Shown here piece after piece: positions 22,432 through 31,428 of a stretch of DNA of 40,628 nucleotides. This DNA comes from Alcaligenaceae bacterium. Its GTDB lineage: Bacteria; Pseudomonadota; Gammaproteobacteria; Burkholderiales; Burkholderiaceae_B. Every line of letters begins with the position of its first letter. The stretch's first letter is position 1. The position numbers were made by a program, and so were the translations under genes. The DNA lies in the NCBI GenBank assembly GCA_947378965.1, contig CANCMG010000033.1, forward strand, positions 1 to 40,628. Reading direction: 5' to 3'. A model generated the notes under the pieces. The model made no database searches and was not told where the DNA came from. It worked only from the letters and a program-made list of their open reading frames with translations.

Positions 22432-23241
22432 TCAATGTCTGGGCAGCAGTTGTTGCACGGCGACGCAAACCGGTGTGAGGTCAGGGATAATCAAGCGCGT
22501 AAAGCGCTCAAGCGCAGGCCGCATCTCTGCGACGTTGGGTGGCGCTGGGTCAAACGCGGGCAACAACTGCAAGGCTTCGCGCTCAGCCGCGCGACAGGTG
22601 CTTTCACGCGCCTTACGCATTGCTGAGGGTTCGTAAAGCGCCTCAAGCCAATTCGGGAAGGAATCCGTTAAGGCTGGCCAACGGGCAATTTCGAGATAGA
22701 GGCTAGGGATAATGCCCCCTTGTGCACCCTCGTGGTACTGTGCAAGCGCGCGAATGGCGCTAGCAAGCTTTGGGTCTAACGTATCGATGCGAGGCAAGGG
22801 TGCGGCTGGCGTCATTGCTATGGGAGCCGGCGTCGCTGAAAAAGCTGGTGTGGCGTAGTCGATCCCTTCGAGGCGTAAGCGCAGCGCGGTCAAGACGATA
22901 ATGTTGGTGCTATTGCCGCGCACATAGTCCGCCATCATGTCACGAAACGCGGTTAACTCAGCGCCACAGACGCCAGCAGCCTGCCAAGCCTCAGCGGTGA
23001 CGGGCGGCAGTGTGGGTAGTTCGATGGCGTCAATCAGTCGTTGACGGGCATCCACCAGCTCTTGTGAGGCCACAAGTGGGCGCACGCCTTTCCAGGCCCA
23101 GTCGATGATGCCCGGCAACGCCGCAAAGTGTCGCCAGATCAGATTGACCATCGACAAGCCCGACACAGCGCGAATATCGGCATAGGTCGCTGCGATCTCG
23201 GGTGACGCGTTGAGTGGATGGACTTCAGGAAAGTTTGTCAT
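22432..23241 (-). CDS. DehI-like (group I) haloacid dehalogenase family protein
   Basis: A 269-residue all-alpha protein. ATYADIRAVSG, VNLIWRHFAALPGIIDWAW and YVRGNSTNIIVLTALRL align in order with the N-terminal repeat of Pseudomonas DehI (TYEDIR, LATFPGYLPLAW, NYGNPKYLLLITAL). The Asn of that motif, Asn110 here, is at the DehI active site. The second catalytic Asp region is weaker, so dehalogenation of 2-haloacids is not certain. It is last in a three-gene operon (Bug, MmgE/PrpD, this), starting 4 bases after the previous stop, so it probably acts on the same imported acid. Confidence 0.6.
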   Translation of the reverse strand: MTNFPEVHPLNASPEIAATYADIRAVSGLSMVNLIWRHFAALPGIIDWAWKGVRPLVASQELVDARQRLIDAIELPTLPPVTAEAWQAAGVCGAELTAFRDMMADYVRGNSTNIIVLTALRLRLEGIDYATPAFSATPAPIAMTPAAPLPRIDTLDPKLASAIRALAQYHEGAQGGIIPSLYLEIARWPALTDSFPNWLEALYEPSAMRKARESTCRAAEREALQLLPAFDPAPPNVAEMRPALERFTRLIIPDLTPVCVAVQQLLPRH

Positions 23242-23245
23242 AGAC

Positions 23246-24643
23246 TCAGTATTTCTCTTTTGTTGACGTTAAGTCAGTCATGCCATCGCACAGCTGCTCG
23301 GTCGCACCAAACAAGTCACTTGCATTGTCTAATTGATCAAGAGCAAGACAACCAGCCCAAAGGTGTTCAAGTGTAGACCTTGACCAAACTTTGCGACCAA
23401 GCGCAACGAATTTTTCATGAATTTGCTCAAGCGTGTTGGGAAACTCAGGCTCACCTTTCATCACTCGGCAATGGCCAGAGAGCCTCGTGCCATCTGTCAA
23501 ATCAATCTCGACATCGCAGCACTGTTCAGCAGGATAGCGTTCACTGTAAGCCAACTCTTCAGAAACAGTCACTAAGCGGGCAACTCTTTGTATGCCTGGG
23601 TTAGCGACTGCCACATCATCAAAGCAATCCAAACTGCTATGTCCGTGATACAAAATCGACGCTAGGGCAAAGGGAATCGAAAATTTAGCCCCAAAACTAT
23701 TGACGACGAATTGATTGTTTTTTGCGGCAGCTAGGCGATAGGTTCGCACGGTAATGTTTGCAATCAGATCGAACTGCAAACGTTGTTCTGGTAGTTTGTT
23801 TAGAGCATCTTCGAGCGCATCGATGGCACTGTGTAAGGAACGTGCAGTTGGATGCAACTTAAAATAATTTTGTGCAAGCAACCATTGCAACCCTAACTTA
23901 GCGCTCGCCTTTTCGGGATCAAACTGCTCGGATAGCACCTTGCCATAGATCGAAGCAACGCCATCGTGTTCGCCCGTAAAACCACATTCGACCAGACGCA
24001 CCGCCAACAAGCCCATGTGGGCGCTATGACCCGTGTATATATTACGCACTGTAGCGCCATCGTTGAGCGTTTCGTAACTAGTCGCGAGCCCCATCGTCGC
24101 AGCCACATTGATCAGGCAGCGCATGGCAGCGACATCAAAGCTCTTGAGCACGCCGAGTGCAACGGCAGCACCAATGACACCAAAGGTGCCGTGTGGGTGC
24201 ACGATTGGTCGAATTTGTGCCGCATAATTAATGCGAGCTGAGACCTCATAGCCAATTGCAATCGCTCGGATTACATCCCTGCCAGACACTGCAGAGTCTT
24301 GAGCGTAAGCCAACACGATAGGCAAAATTTGAATGCCAGGATGCCCTTTGGCTAAGGTGCTTCCTTCATCAAGCTCGACCCAGGTGCCGGCACAGCCGTT
24401 TAGCATTCCGGCATCTGCAACAGATGCTTTTAAGCCAGTTCCAATGATCCATGAGTTGCCGTGTGACTGTGCCGTGATGTGAGCGCGCACAAGTTTTTTC
24501 ATTTCTGGGGCTTGCATCCCCACCGCAATCACTGCAAGCGAGTCAGCGACAATCCATTTGGTTCGGTCTTTCACCTCAATAGGTAAGGCATCCCACAGCG
24601 TCAAGCAAGCAAACTCAGACAAATCATCTAAATAGTCTTTCAT
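23246..24643 (-). CDS. MmgE/PrpD family protein (2-methylcitrate dehydratase-like)
   Basis: 465 residues with the PrpD all-helical domain and C-terminal alpha/beta domain. AGTWVELDEGSTLAKGHPGIQILP, VHPHGTFGVIGAA and QNYFKLHPTARSLHSAIDALEDAL are family landmarks, including the conserved D/E-x-D...GHP and KxHP...H residues. The family includes 2-methylcitrate dehydratase and cis-aconitate decarboxylase; the acid here is unknown. It is 4 bases after the Bug gene and 4 before the DehI-like gene. A divergent paralogue lies at 25792. Confidence 0.9.
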   Translation of the reverse strand: MKDYLDDLSEFACLTLWDALPIEVKDRTKWIVADSLAVIAVGMQAPEMKKLVRAHITAQSHGNSWIIGTGLKASVADAGMLNGCAGTWVELDEGSTLAKGHPGIQILPIVLAYAQDSAVSGRDVIRAIAIGYEVSARINYAAQIRPIVHPHGTFGVIGAAVALGVLKSFDVAAMRCLINVAATMGLATSYETLNDGATVRNIYTGHSAHMGLLAVRLVECGFTGEHDGVASIYGKVLSEQFDPEKASAKLGLQWLLAQNYFKLHPTARSLHSAIDALEDALNKLPEQRLQFDLIANITVRTYRLAAAKNNQFVVNSFGAKFSIPFALASILYHGHSSLDCFDDVAVANPGIQRVARLVTVSEELAYSERYPAEQCCDVEIDLTDGTRLSGHCRVMKGEPEFPNTLEQIHEKFVALGRKVWSRSTLEHLWAGCLALDQLDNASDLFGATEQLCDGMTDLTSTKEKY

Positions 24644-24647
24644 TTTT

Positions 24648-25628
24648 TTAATCGACCTGAGCGCCCGATTTCTTCACGACTTCAGCCCACTTCGCAATAT
24701 CTTTTTTTAGAAACTGCGCAAACTCGTTTGGTTGATTACCAAATAATTCAATATTCATGGCGGCCAAACGTTCTGTCACGCTAGGTGTCTTGAGTGCACT
24801 AATAAATTGTTGATTCAGTAAGGTAATCACGTCTGCGGGCGTCTCTGCAGGCGCCAGAACACCTTGCCAAACCATGACTTCAAACCCAGGCAGACCAGAC
24901 TCAGCAATAGTGGGTATCGTTGGGAGGTTAGACGTACGCAGTGCTGCGCTCGAGGCGATGGCTCGTAGCTGGTTTGCCGAGATATAAGGCAGTGCGGATA
25001 AGACGTTATCAAACCCCACCAATACACGCCCTCCGATCAGATCCGTCAGCATGGGCGAGCTTCCTTTATACGGGACATGCAGCATCTCAATGCCTGTCAG
25101 GTTTTTTAGTAGCTCCATCGCCAAATGACCCGCCGTACCGTTGCCGGCAGAGCCATACGCGATCGGTTTGTTTGCGGTGCGTGCAAAGGCGATCAGCTCA
25201 GTCAGATTCTTGACGGGAAGAGAGGAGTTCACCACTAACAGATACGGAGCGCCGGTTAAGAGCGCAATCGGTGCAAAATCTTCGATCGGATCATATGTCA
25301 AATGACGAAACAAGCTCACGTTCGTCGTATGATTTGGGCCCGTCAGTAGCAGCGTATAGCCATCGGGTTTGCTTTTTGCAACATATGAAGCGCCAATGTT
25401 GCCAGCGGCCCCAGCTCGGTTTTCAACAATCATTTGCTGGCCGATGTTTTCGCTGACTTTTTGGGCAAGTAGGCGCCCGACAATGTCGGCGCCACCTCCG
25501 GCGGCAAACGGCACGACAAGAGTAATCGCCCGATTTGGAAATGTTTGAGCGGCGACAATGCTGCTGAGCAGGCTAACTAAGCTGAGCAGGCCACTGAAAA
25601 AAATTTTATAAATCGAGTGCTTTTTCAT
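24648..25628 (-). CDS. Bug-family (TctC) periplasmic solute-binding protein
   Basis: 326 residues: signal peptide to SSIVAAQTFP, then LVVPFAAGGGADIVGRLL, KPDGYTLLLTGP, HVPYKGSSPMLTDLIGGRV and IPTIAESG. It is the first gene of the Bug - PrpD - DehI operon, with 4-base gaps. That context points to a branched or substituted carboxylic acid as ligand, handled by the two enzymes behind it. Transcription would start from the region of 38-base repeats at 25663-25772. Confidence 0.92.
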   Translation of the reverse strand: MKKHSIYKIFFSGLLSLVSLLSSIVAAQTFPNRAITLVVPFAAGGGADIVGRLLAQKVSENIGQQMIVENRAGAAGNIGASYVAKSKPDGYTLLLTGPNHTTNVSLFRHLTYDPIEDFAPIALLTGAPYLLVVNSSLPVKNLTELIAFARTANKPIAYGSAGNGTAGHLAMELLKNLTGIEMLHVPYKGSSPMLTDLIGGRVLVGFDNVLSALPYISANQLRAIASSAALRTSNLPTIPTIAESGLPGFEVMVWQGVLAPAETPADVITLLNQQFISALKTPSVTERLAAMNIELFGNQPNEFAQFLKKDIAKWAEVVKKSGAQVD

Positions 25629-25662
25629 TATTCAAGATTTCAAAATGTTAGACAGACAAACC

Positions 25663-25772
25663 GATATTACGTATAGGCCAACGCGTTGGACATAGGAGAT
25701 GATATTACGTATATGCTAATGCGTTAGACATAGGAGCTGATATTGCGTATATGCTAACGCCAATGTTAACCA
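25663..25772. repeat. Tandem 38-base repeats with palindromic cores in a divergent promoter
   Basis: Units 25663-25700 and 25701-25738 begin GATATTACGTATA and end GACATAGGAG; a third, partial unit starts at 25739. Each has a dyad at the same offset: CCAACGCGTTGG (25678-25689, perfect), CTAATGCGTTAG (25716-25727) and a degraded CTAACG. They fill the gap between the divergent Bug operon and the second MmgE/PrpD gene. I infer an operator array controlling both. Confidence 0.75.
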
Positions 25773-25791
25773 AAGCGATCGAAGTCACGCC

Positions 25792-27159
25792 ATGACAAGC
25801 CAAAATCGTCCAATTTATCTGGATCAAGCGAGTGAATTTCTTTACGCAACGACACTTGACAGCATCAATGCAGACGCTCGTGCTCGCGCCACTTCAATCT
25901 TTGCTGACTGTATTGCGGTCATTGCAGCGGGAATGCAAGTCAAAGAGATGCAATCTTTTTATCGGGCTCATAGCCGCACAGCAGCTAAAGGTGGCGCGTC
26001 AATCATCGGAACGGGCTCAAGTGCTGCAGCCCTTGAGGCGGCCTTGCTCAACGGTACTGCTGGCACTTGGTTAGAACTAGACGAAGGTAATTTGTTTGCG
26101 ATGGGACACCCTGGCATACAAATCGTGCCCGCGGCCCTCGCGGTTGCACAAGAAATCGGGTCCTCGGGCGCCGAGCTGTTACGTGCCGTGACCTTGGGCT
26201 ATGAGTTATCAGCTCGCATTGCGCGCTCTGCTACTCTTCGCATTCAAGTACACCCTCACGGAACCTATGGCGTGATTGGTGCCGCGATCGCCGTTGGGCT
26301 ACTTAAAAAATTTAATGCAACACAGCTGCGTGAGTTGCTGAACGTTTCGGCGACGATGGGTTTAGCCACTAGTCGAAACACCTTGCTTGAAGGGTCGACT
26401 GTGCGCAATATCTACACCGGCCACTCGGCTTATATGGGGCAAATGGCCGTCAAGTTGGTCGAGACTGGGTTTACTGGTGAAAAAGACGGAGTCGGTACGA
26501 CGTTTGGAAAAGTCTTGTCGGATACCTTTGACTCGCAGCGTGTTGTCGCAGCGCTTGGCAGTGAGTGGCTGATTGCACAAAACTATTTCAAATTACATTG
26601 CACAGGGCGCTATGTTCATTCAGCGATTGATGCGCTAGAAGACGCGCTCACACACACCGACGTGCAAGCATTAAATATTGCAGCGATTGAACGCATTGAG
26701 GTTAAGGCCTATAAATTCGCGGCAATGCTGTCCGGAAAAAATATCACAACCAGCTTTGGTGCGCGCTTCTCAATTCCGTTTGCACTTGCCACCATTCTTT
26801 ATCACAAAAAATCTGATCTCAAAGCCTTTGATGAAGAAGCCGTCGCCAATCCTGACATTCAAAAATTAATGCAACGTATCGACGTCGTTGAAGAACCGAC
26901 TTTTAATCTTTCATACCCGGCCGAACAACGGTGCAGTGTAGACATCATTTTACAAAACGGTACACGCGTTGTTGGAAATTGTTTTGTCACCAAGGGTGAA
27001 TCGGCTAAGCCTCACACTGCGGCTGAACTTAAAAATAAATTTATGAATCTTGGTGCTCCGATCTGGGGGCAAGATCAGACCATTGAACTTTTTAAGACGC
27101 TCTCAAGCCTTGAGACGATTCAGAACATGTCTGACCTTTCAAAGCGTTTTACCCTTTGA
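25792..27159 (+). CDS. MmgE/PrpD family protein (second paralogue)
   Basis: 455 residues, clearly paralogous to 23246-24643: AGTWLELDEGNLFAMGHPGIQIVP, VHPHGTYGVIGAA and QNYFKLHCTGRYVHSAIDALEDAL match block by block. The conserved His-Pro in KLHP reads KLHC here, a change next to the substrate pocket. It is transcribed alone, divergent from the Bug operon across the shared repeats. A different stereoisomer or a next step in the same route is a reasonable guess. The ribosome-binding site is weak. Confidence 0.9.
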   Translation: MTSQNRPIYLDQASEFLYATTLDSINADARARATSIFADCIAVIAAGMQVKEMQSFYRAHSRTAAKGGASIIGTGSSAAALEAALLNGTAGTWLELDEGNLFAMGHPGIQIVPAALAVAQEIGSSGAELLRAVTLGYELSARIARSATLRIQVHPHGTYGVIGAAIAVGLLKKFNATQLRELLNVSATMGLATSRNTLLEGSTVRNIYTGHSAYMGQMAVKLVETGFTGEKDGVGTTFGKVLSDTFDSQRVVAALGSEWLIAQNYFKLHCTGRYVHSAIDALEDALTHTDVQALNIAAIERIEVKAYKFAAMLSGKNITTSFGARFSIPFALATILYHKKSDLKAFDEEAVANPDIQKLMQRIDVVEEPTFNLSYPAEQRCSVDIILQNGTRVVGNCFVTKGESAKPHTAAELKNKFMNLGAPIWGQDQTIELFKTLSSLETIQNMSDLSKRFTL

Positions 27160-27360
27160 TGTTCTATTCACTACTAAAGAATATTCGACTGCACAACGTG
27201 GAGTTTGTGCAATCTTCCTTCCAGTTGCTGAGGCGGCTATAGGGTAATCCTGTGTTTAAAAGTGAAGCCTTGCATTGACCTGACTGAAGTGAGAACATAG
27301 AATCCAAGAGGCAAGACGCGTTTCGCTGCCCAATACCAATGTCGCTGTTTCGAAATAATC

Positions 27361-27400
27361 AATAATCAATAAGCAATAGAAATAATCAATAAGCACTAAG
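27361..27400. repeat. 20-base direct repeat
   Basis: 27361-27380 and 27381-27400 both begin AATAATCAATAAGCA and differ only in their last five bases. It lies in the 399-base gap 27160-27558 upstream of the ABC transporter. The rest of that gap is AT-rich and shows no gene apart from the dyad at 27467-27493. Confidence 0.7.
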
Positions 27401-27466
27401 CAGCGACGAATAAAAAGAATATTTAGAGTTTTCCCACCGCAATACGTTTTAAGATTTTTGCCAAGT

Positions 27467-27493
27467 ATTTCATATTGCACCGCAATATGAAAT
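27467..27493. promoter_or_regulatory. 12-base perfect inverted repeat upstream of the Liv-type operon
   Basis: ATTTCATATTGC (27467-27478) and GCAATATGAAAT (27482-27493) with a 3-base centre, 65 bases before the ATG of the binding-protein gene. Perfect symmetry with a short centre suggests a dimeric-regulator operator. No regulator gene is linked. Confidence 0.6.
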
Positions 27494-27558
27494 GCTATCC
27501 ATACGAGCAGGGACTTCAGTACGTATTGTTTAACTTTTGCATGAGGATAGAGACATTC

Positions 27559-28740
27559 ATGAAAATCAATACTTTGAAAACAATCGCGGGCGTAGCGTTT
27601 GCGGGCATGGCGTTTACAGGCCAGGCCGTCCTTGCACAAGACTGTGAAATCAAAATTGGCGCGGTTGCTGTGCTTTCAGGACCCGCAGCGAACTGGGGTC
27701 AGTCTTTGCGTGCTGCAGTGGCGATGAACGTCAGAGAAGTCAATGACGCTGGTGGGCTGAAGGTGGGCAATAAGACGTGCAAAGTGAGTTTCGTCGCACT
27801 TGACAGCAAGTACACCGCTGAGGGTGCTGCGGCTGCGCTCAACGAGTTGGCAAGTCAGGGGATTAAGTTGATTGTCGGGCCGCTTGGCTCGCCAGAAGTC
27901 ACCGGCGGCAAGCCAGTCGCTTTGCGCAATAGCATGCTCATGATGTCAAACAGTTACGCGAAAGACGCCATTGGGCCGAAATGGCCGCTTGTATTTCACG
28001 TAGGCCCTGGTGCTAGCGGCTGGGCAGATCCAATCATTGCCGAAGCGAAGGCGCGTTTTAAGATCACGCGTGCGGTTGTGGTGGCTCCCAATGATCAGGG
28101 CGGGACAGACATCGCTTCAGTCGATGCCGCAATGTACAAAAAGAACGGTATCGAGGTCAGCGAAGAATACTACCAACGCGGCACAACAAACTTTGCACCG
28201 ATCGTCTTACGCATTTTGAGTAAGAACCCTGATGCGATTGACTTGGCGTCGTCTCCAGGAGGTGATGCGGGGACCTTTGTTAAGCAATTACGCCAAGCTG
28301 GGTTTAAAGGAGTGTTCGGTCGTCTGGGCGGCCCAAGCACCGACGAAATCGTTCGTATTGCCGGCGGCCTGGATGTCGTCCAAAACATGTACTGGTATGA
28401 GCCCATTCTTCGCACTCCTGCGATTGATAAGGTCGATGCCAAATACAAGCAAATGTTTAACCAAGACCCACCAGCTATCACCTTTTTCTATCAATGGTTA
28501 GCGGGCTCGCGGATGGTGATGAAGGCGATTGAAGCTGCCGGTACCGCTGACGATACCGCTAAGGTGGCTGAGGCTTTGCGAAAGCTGCCTGTCGATGATC
28601 CAGATTTGGGTAGCGGTCACTGGATTGGTCAGGATTTCTTTGGCATTAACCAAGAGATGTCACATCCCTTTGGTGTAGGTTTGATTGCTGATGGTAAGTA
28701 TTTGCCTGTCGTCGCTAAGCCGGCAGCGGCAGGAAAATAA
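27559..28740 (+). CDS. Liv-type ABC transporter substrate-binding protein
   Basis: 393 residues from ATG 27559 (MKINTLKTIAGVAFAGMAFT, cleavage after AVLAQ), with AGAGA 5 bases before. The open frame back to 27475 crosses the promoter dyad and is not the start. IKIGAVAVLSGPAANWGQSL is the Peripla_BP_6 N-terminus, and the two lobes follow normally. It heads a five-gene operon whose remaining genes supply permeases and ATPases. Family ligands are branched amino acids, amides or aromatic acids; the setting suggests a catabolic acid. Confidence 0.92.
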   Translation: MKINTLKTIAGVAFAGMAFTGQAVLAQDCEIKIGAVAVLSGPAANWGQSLRAAVAMNVREVNDAGGLKVGNKTCKVSFVALDSKYTAEGAAAALNELASQGIKLIVGPLGSPEVTGGKPVALRNSMLMMSNSYAKDAIGPKWPLVFHVGPGASGWADPIIAEAKARFKITRAVVVAPNDQGGTDIASVDAAMYKKNGIEVSEEYYQRGTTNFAPIVLRILSKNPDAIDLASSPGGDAGTFVKQLRQAGFKGVFGRLGGPSTDEIVRIAGGLDVVQNMYWYEPILRTPAIDKVDAKYKQMFNQDPPAITFFYQWLAGSRMVMKAIEAAGTADDTAKVAEALRKLPVDDPDLGSGHWIGQDFFGINQEMSHPFGVGLIADGKYLPVVAKPAAAGK

Positions 28741-28814
28741 GTCAAGCGCACTAGAGGCTGGGACGCCACAAGCACGAGCTAAGCATCAAACAAGAATAGG
28801 TAGAGGGGCGAGCC

Positions 28815-29681
28815 ATGAGTATGTTTTTTGCTACGGGATTGATCGGTATGACGCTTGGGGGCCAATATGCATTGCTGGCCTTGGGTTTCACACTGATTTT
28901 TGGAATCATCGGAGTGATGAACTTTGCTCATGGCGCCTTTTTTGTCTTTGGTGGCTATATTGCTTTTGCCGCTGTGCAGTTTTTGCAGTTTCCGTATCCG
29001 ATTGCCGTTCTGGCAGCGGGGGCTACGTCTGCAGCCCTTGGCTATCTATTCGAAAGATTTTTTATAGAACGTACGATCGATGATGAGTTGAGCACACTTA
29101 TGCTAACGCTGGGCCTTGCGCTGATTATGATCACTTTCCTCGTGGTCATTTTTGGTGTTGAGGGGGCGAGATTCGAGTTTCCGATTAGCGACGTCCTTGT
29201 CTTTCAAGGGATGTTTTTGCCGGTTGCCAACATCATTTTGGTGCTGTGCTGTACGGTCATCATCTTGGGCGTGTATTACCTGCTTTACCGCACAAGTTTC
29301 GGTCGTTCTTTGCGCGCAATCTCGTGTGACCGCGAAATTGCAGCGACCTTGGGTTTACGCGCCAATTTGTTGTTTCCCTTGGCGTTCGCCCTTGCGACGG
29401 CTCTGGCGGGTGTGACGGGCGCCCTGGTCACGCCGATACTGGCGTTACATCCCCATGTGGGGGATCATGTCTTGGCGATGTCCTTTATCGTCGTCATTCT
29501 TGGCGGTCTAGGCAGTTTATGGGGAGCCGTAGCGGCAGCCTTTTTTGTCGGGCTGACTGAAGCGTATTCCAGCGTCTACCTTGGGGGCACCAAAGGCGCG
29601 CTAGCTTTATTTGTTTTGGTGATGATCTTGTTGGTCGTTAAACCCTCCGGTCTGTTTGGCCGTGAGACGAGAGGGGCGTGA
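28815..29681 (+). CDS. Liv-type ABC transporter permease (LivH family)
   Basis: 288 residues with about eight membrane helices. FGIIGVMNFAHGAFFVFGGY is the LivH N-terminal signature, and the EAA-like loop LRAISCDREIAATLGLRAN (cytoplasmic, ATPase contact) is present. The C-terminus is VKPSGLFGR. The start is overlapped by no other gene; the stop overlaps the next start by 4 bases, so the permeases are coupled. Confidence 0.92.
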   Translation: MSMFFATGLIGMTLGGQYALLALGFTLIFGIIGVMNFAHGAFFVFGGYIAFAAVQFLQFPYPIAVLAAGATSAALGYLFERFFIERTIDDELSTLMLTLGLALIMITFLVVIFGVEGARFEFPISDVLVFQGMFLPVANIILVLCCTVIILGVYYLLYRTSFGRSLRAISCDREIAATLGLRANLLFPLAFALATALAGVTGALVTPILALHPHVGDHVLAMSFIVVILGGLGSLWGAVAAAFFVGLTEAYSSVYLGGTKGALALFVLVMILLVVKPSGLFGRETRGA

Positions 29682-30694
29682 TCATGACTCAGCAAAAAGT
29701 GAATCAAAAAATTCATTTTGACAACACGTGCATCATTTCTTTATTAATGATTGCGGCTTCGCTGTACATCCCTTTGTTCAGCACAAACTTATTGGCCTAC
29801 TCTGTCCTCAACCAAATCATGATGGTTCTTCCGGCCGCGCTGAGTGTGTTCTTGATGCTCAGAATGGATCTGCTGAGCTTTGCTGTTCCGGCCTTTATGT
29901 GCCTAGGCGGCTATGCGGCTGCACTGTGTGCAAAGAATGTCTCTACCAATGTCTTTGTATTAATTGCAATCAGTTTTATCGTCCCAATGCTCGCTGCGAT
30001 CCCAATAGGTGCAATGATTCTAAAGTTGCGTGGGGTCTATTTTGTGCTCGTGACATACGTCATGGCTGAAATTCTGCAACTCGTGTTGGTTGAGTTTCCT
30101 GAGTTAACCGGTGGCACGAATGGTCTGACAGACCTGCCTGCGTCAACTATTTTTGGTGCAGAGATCATCAGTAACCAGGCTATTCTGATTGTGGCGATTT
30201 TGACGGCTTTACTCGCAGCACTTGTCGCATTTGTTGCAATTTTAAAATATCACAAACAGTTTGATGCTATTCGCGAAAATGAACTTCTAGCGCGCAGTCT
30301 GGGTTTAGTGGTGTGGCATTACAAGGCGATTGGCTTCGCCCTAGCTGCCGGCTTGGCTGGGCTGTCGGGCTATTCGGTGGTCAACATGTTGCTGACAGCG
30401 CATCCCTCTTCGTTTACTTCAATTAGCGGCGTCAATTACATCGCCTATGCCTACATTGGCGGACAGGCTGTGATGCTCGGATCTCTCATTGGCTCAACGT
30501 TACTGGTCTGGGCCACCAACTACTTTAGGGTTGGTGGAGAATATTCACCTGGCATGCTCGGATTGCTGATCATCGTTGTGGTGCTTGTTTCACGTGGCGG
30601 CATTTACGCCACGCTGATGAATCTGTATTACCGCTTTCGTAAAAATAAAATAAAAGAGTCAGATCCTTTGCAAACCGCAGAGCGGAGGGGCTGA
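29678..30694 (+). CDS. Liv-type ABC transporter permease (LivM family)
   Basis: 338 residues, eight to ten membrane helices. The ATPase-coupling loop is FDAIRENELLARSLGLVVWHYK, and the C-terminus is a basic cytoplasmic tail (YRFRKNKIKESD). LRGVYFVLVTYVMAEILQLV and GGTNGLTDLP are LivM hallmarks. It overlaps livH at the start and the ATPase gene at the stop (TGATG). It pairs with LivH to form the membrane channel. Confidence 0.92.
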   Translation: MIMTQQKVNQKIHFDNTCIISLLMIAASLYIPLFSTNLLAYSVLNQIMMVLPAALSVFLMLRMDLLSFAVPAFMCLGGYAAALCAKNVSTNVFVLIAISFIVPMLAAIPIGAMILKLRGVYFVLVTYVMAEILQLVLVEFPELTGGTNGLTDLPASTIFGAEIISNQAILIVAILTALLAALVAFVAILKYHKQFDAIRENELLARSLGLVVWHYKAIGFALAAGLAGLSGYSVVNMLLTAHPSSFTSISGVNYIAYAYIGGQAVMLGSLIGSTLLVWATNYFRVGGEYSPGMLGLLIIVVVLVSRGGIYATLMNLYYRFRKNKIKESDPLQTAERRG

Positions 30695-31428
30695 TGATGC
30701 AACCGACGATGAAAGTCATTGGCTTGACCAAGCATTTTGGAGGGGTCAAGGTTTTCGAGAATTTGAGTTTTGATTTAAATAAGAATGAGATTCTGGGTGT
30801 TGTGGGGCCTAATGGCGCGGGCAAAACGACGCTGATTAATGTTTTGTGTGGGGCAATTGCCGCTAACTCAGGAGAAATCTGGCTTGAGGGCAAACAAGTC
30901 AACGGTAGTCTGCTTCACGAAATGAGCAAACTTGGTGTGTTGAGATCCTTTCAGCAGGCTAATACGTTTGGCGTTAAAACGGTTAGAGAAAACCTGCTCT
31001 ACGCACTGACCTTTAGTGGCCAGGATTTGAACCCTGACCAGACTGCCATAGATTTGCTTGCTCAATTTGATTTGTTGCCAAGACTCGATGAGCAAAGTAA
31101 TAAGTTGGCGTACGGTTTGCAAAAAGTGTTAGGCATGATGATGATTTTTTTGGCACGACCTCGCGTGCTTCTTCTCGATGAGCCTGCGGCGGGCTTAGAG
31201 GTCAGCGAACGCCCTAGGATTGATGCTTTTATCGCAGCCGCACAGCGCGCTTATTCAACTAGTGTTCTGATCGTTGAACACGATATGACGCTGATCAGAC
31301 GCCTTTGTTCTAGGATGATCGTGCTCGATGCCGGGCAGTTAATCGCGATCGGCGAACCGCAAGACGTCTTAAGTAGAAAAGAGGTTCTGAACGCTTATAT
31401 CGGCGAAACAGAGGACCAAGGATGCTAA
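30694..31428 (+). CDS. Liv-type ABC transporter ATP-binding protein (LivG family)
   Basis: 244 residues. Walker A GPNGAGKTT at 38-46, the Liv-type signature KLAYGLQKVLG in place of a classic LSGGQ, Walker B VLLLDEPAAGL, and the His switch in IVEHDM. The ATG at 30694 or 30697 overlaps the livM stop, and the gene's end overlaps the next ATPase by 7 bases. It energises the transporter from the cytoplasmic side. Confidence 0.93.
   Translation: MMQPTMKVIGLTKHFGGVKVFENLSFDLNKNEILGVVGPNGAGKTTLINVLCGAIAANSGEIWLEGKQVNGSLLHEMSKLGVLRSFQQANTFGVKTVRENLLYALTFSGQDLNPDQTAIDLLAQFDLLPRLDEQSNKLAYGLQKVLGMMMIFLARPRVLLLDEPAAGLEVSERPRIDAFIAAAQRAYSTSVLIVEHDMTLIRRLCSRMIVLDAGQLIAIGEPQDVLSRKEVLNAYIGETEDQGC

Noticed and set aside
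27256-27639. 127-residue minus-strand frame upstream of the Liv operon
   Set aside because: It covers the AT-rich promoter gap, the repeat and dyad, and the start of the binding-protein gene; composition is non-coding.
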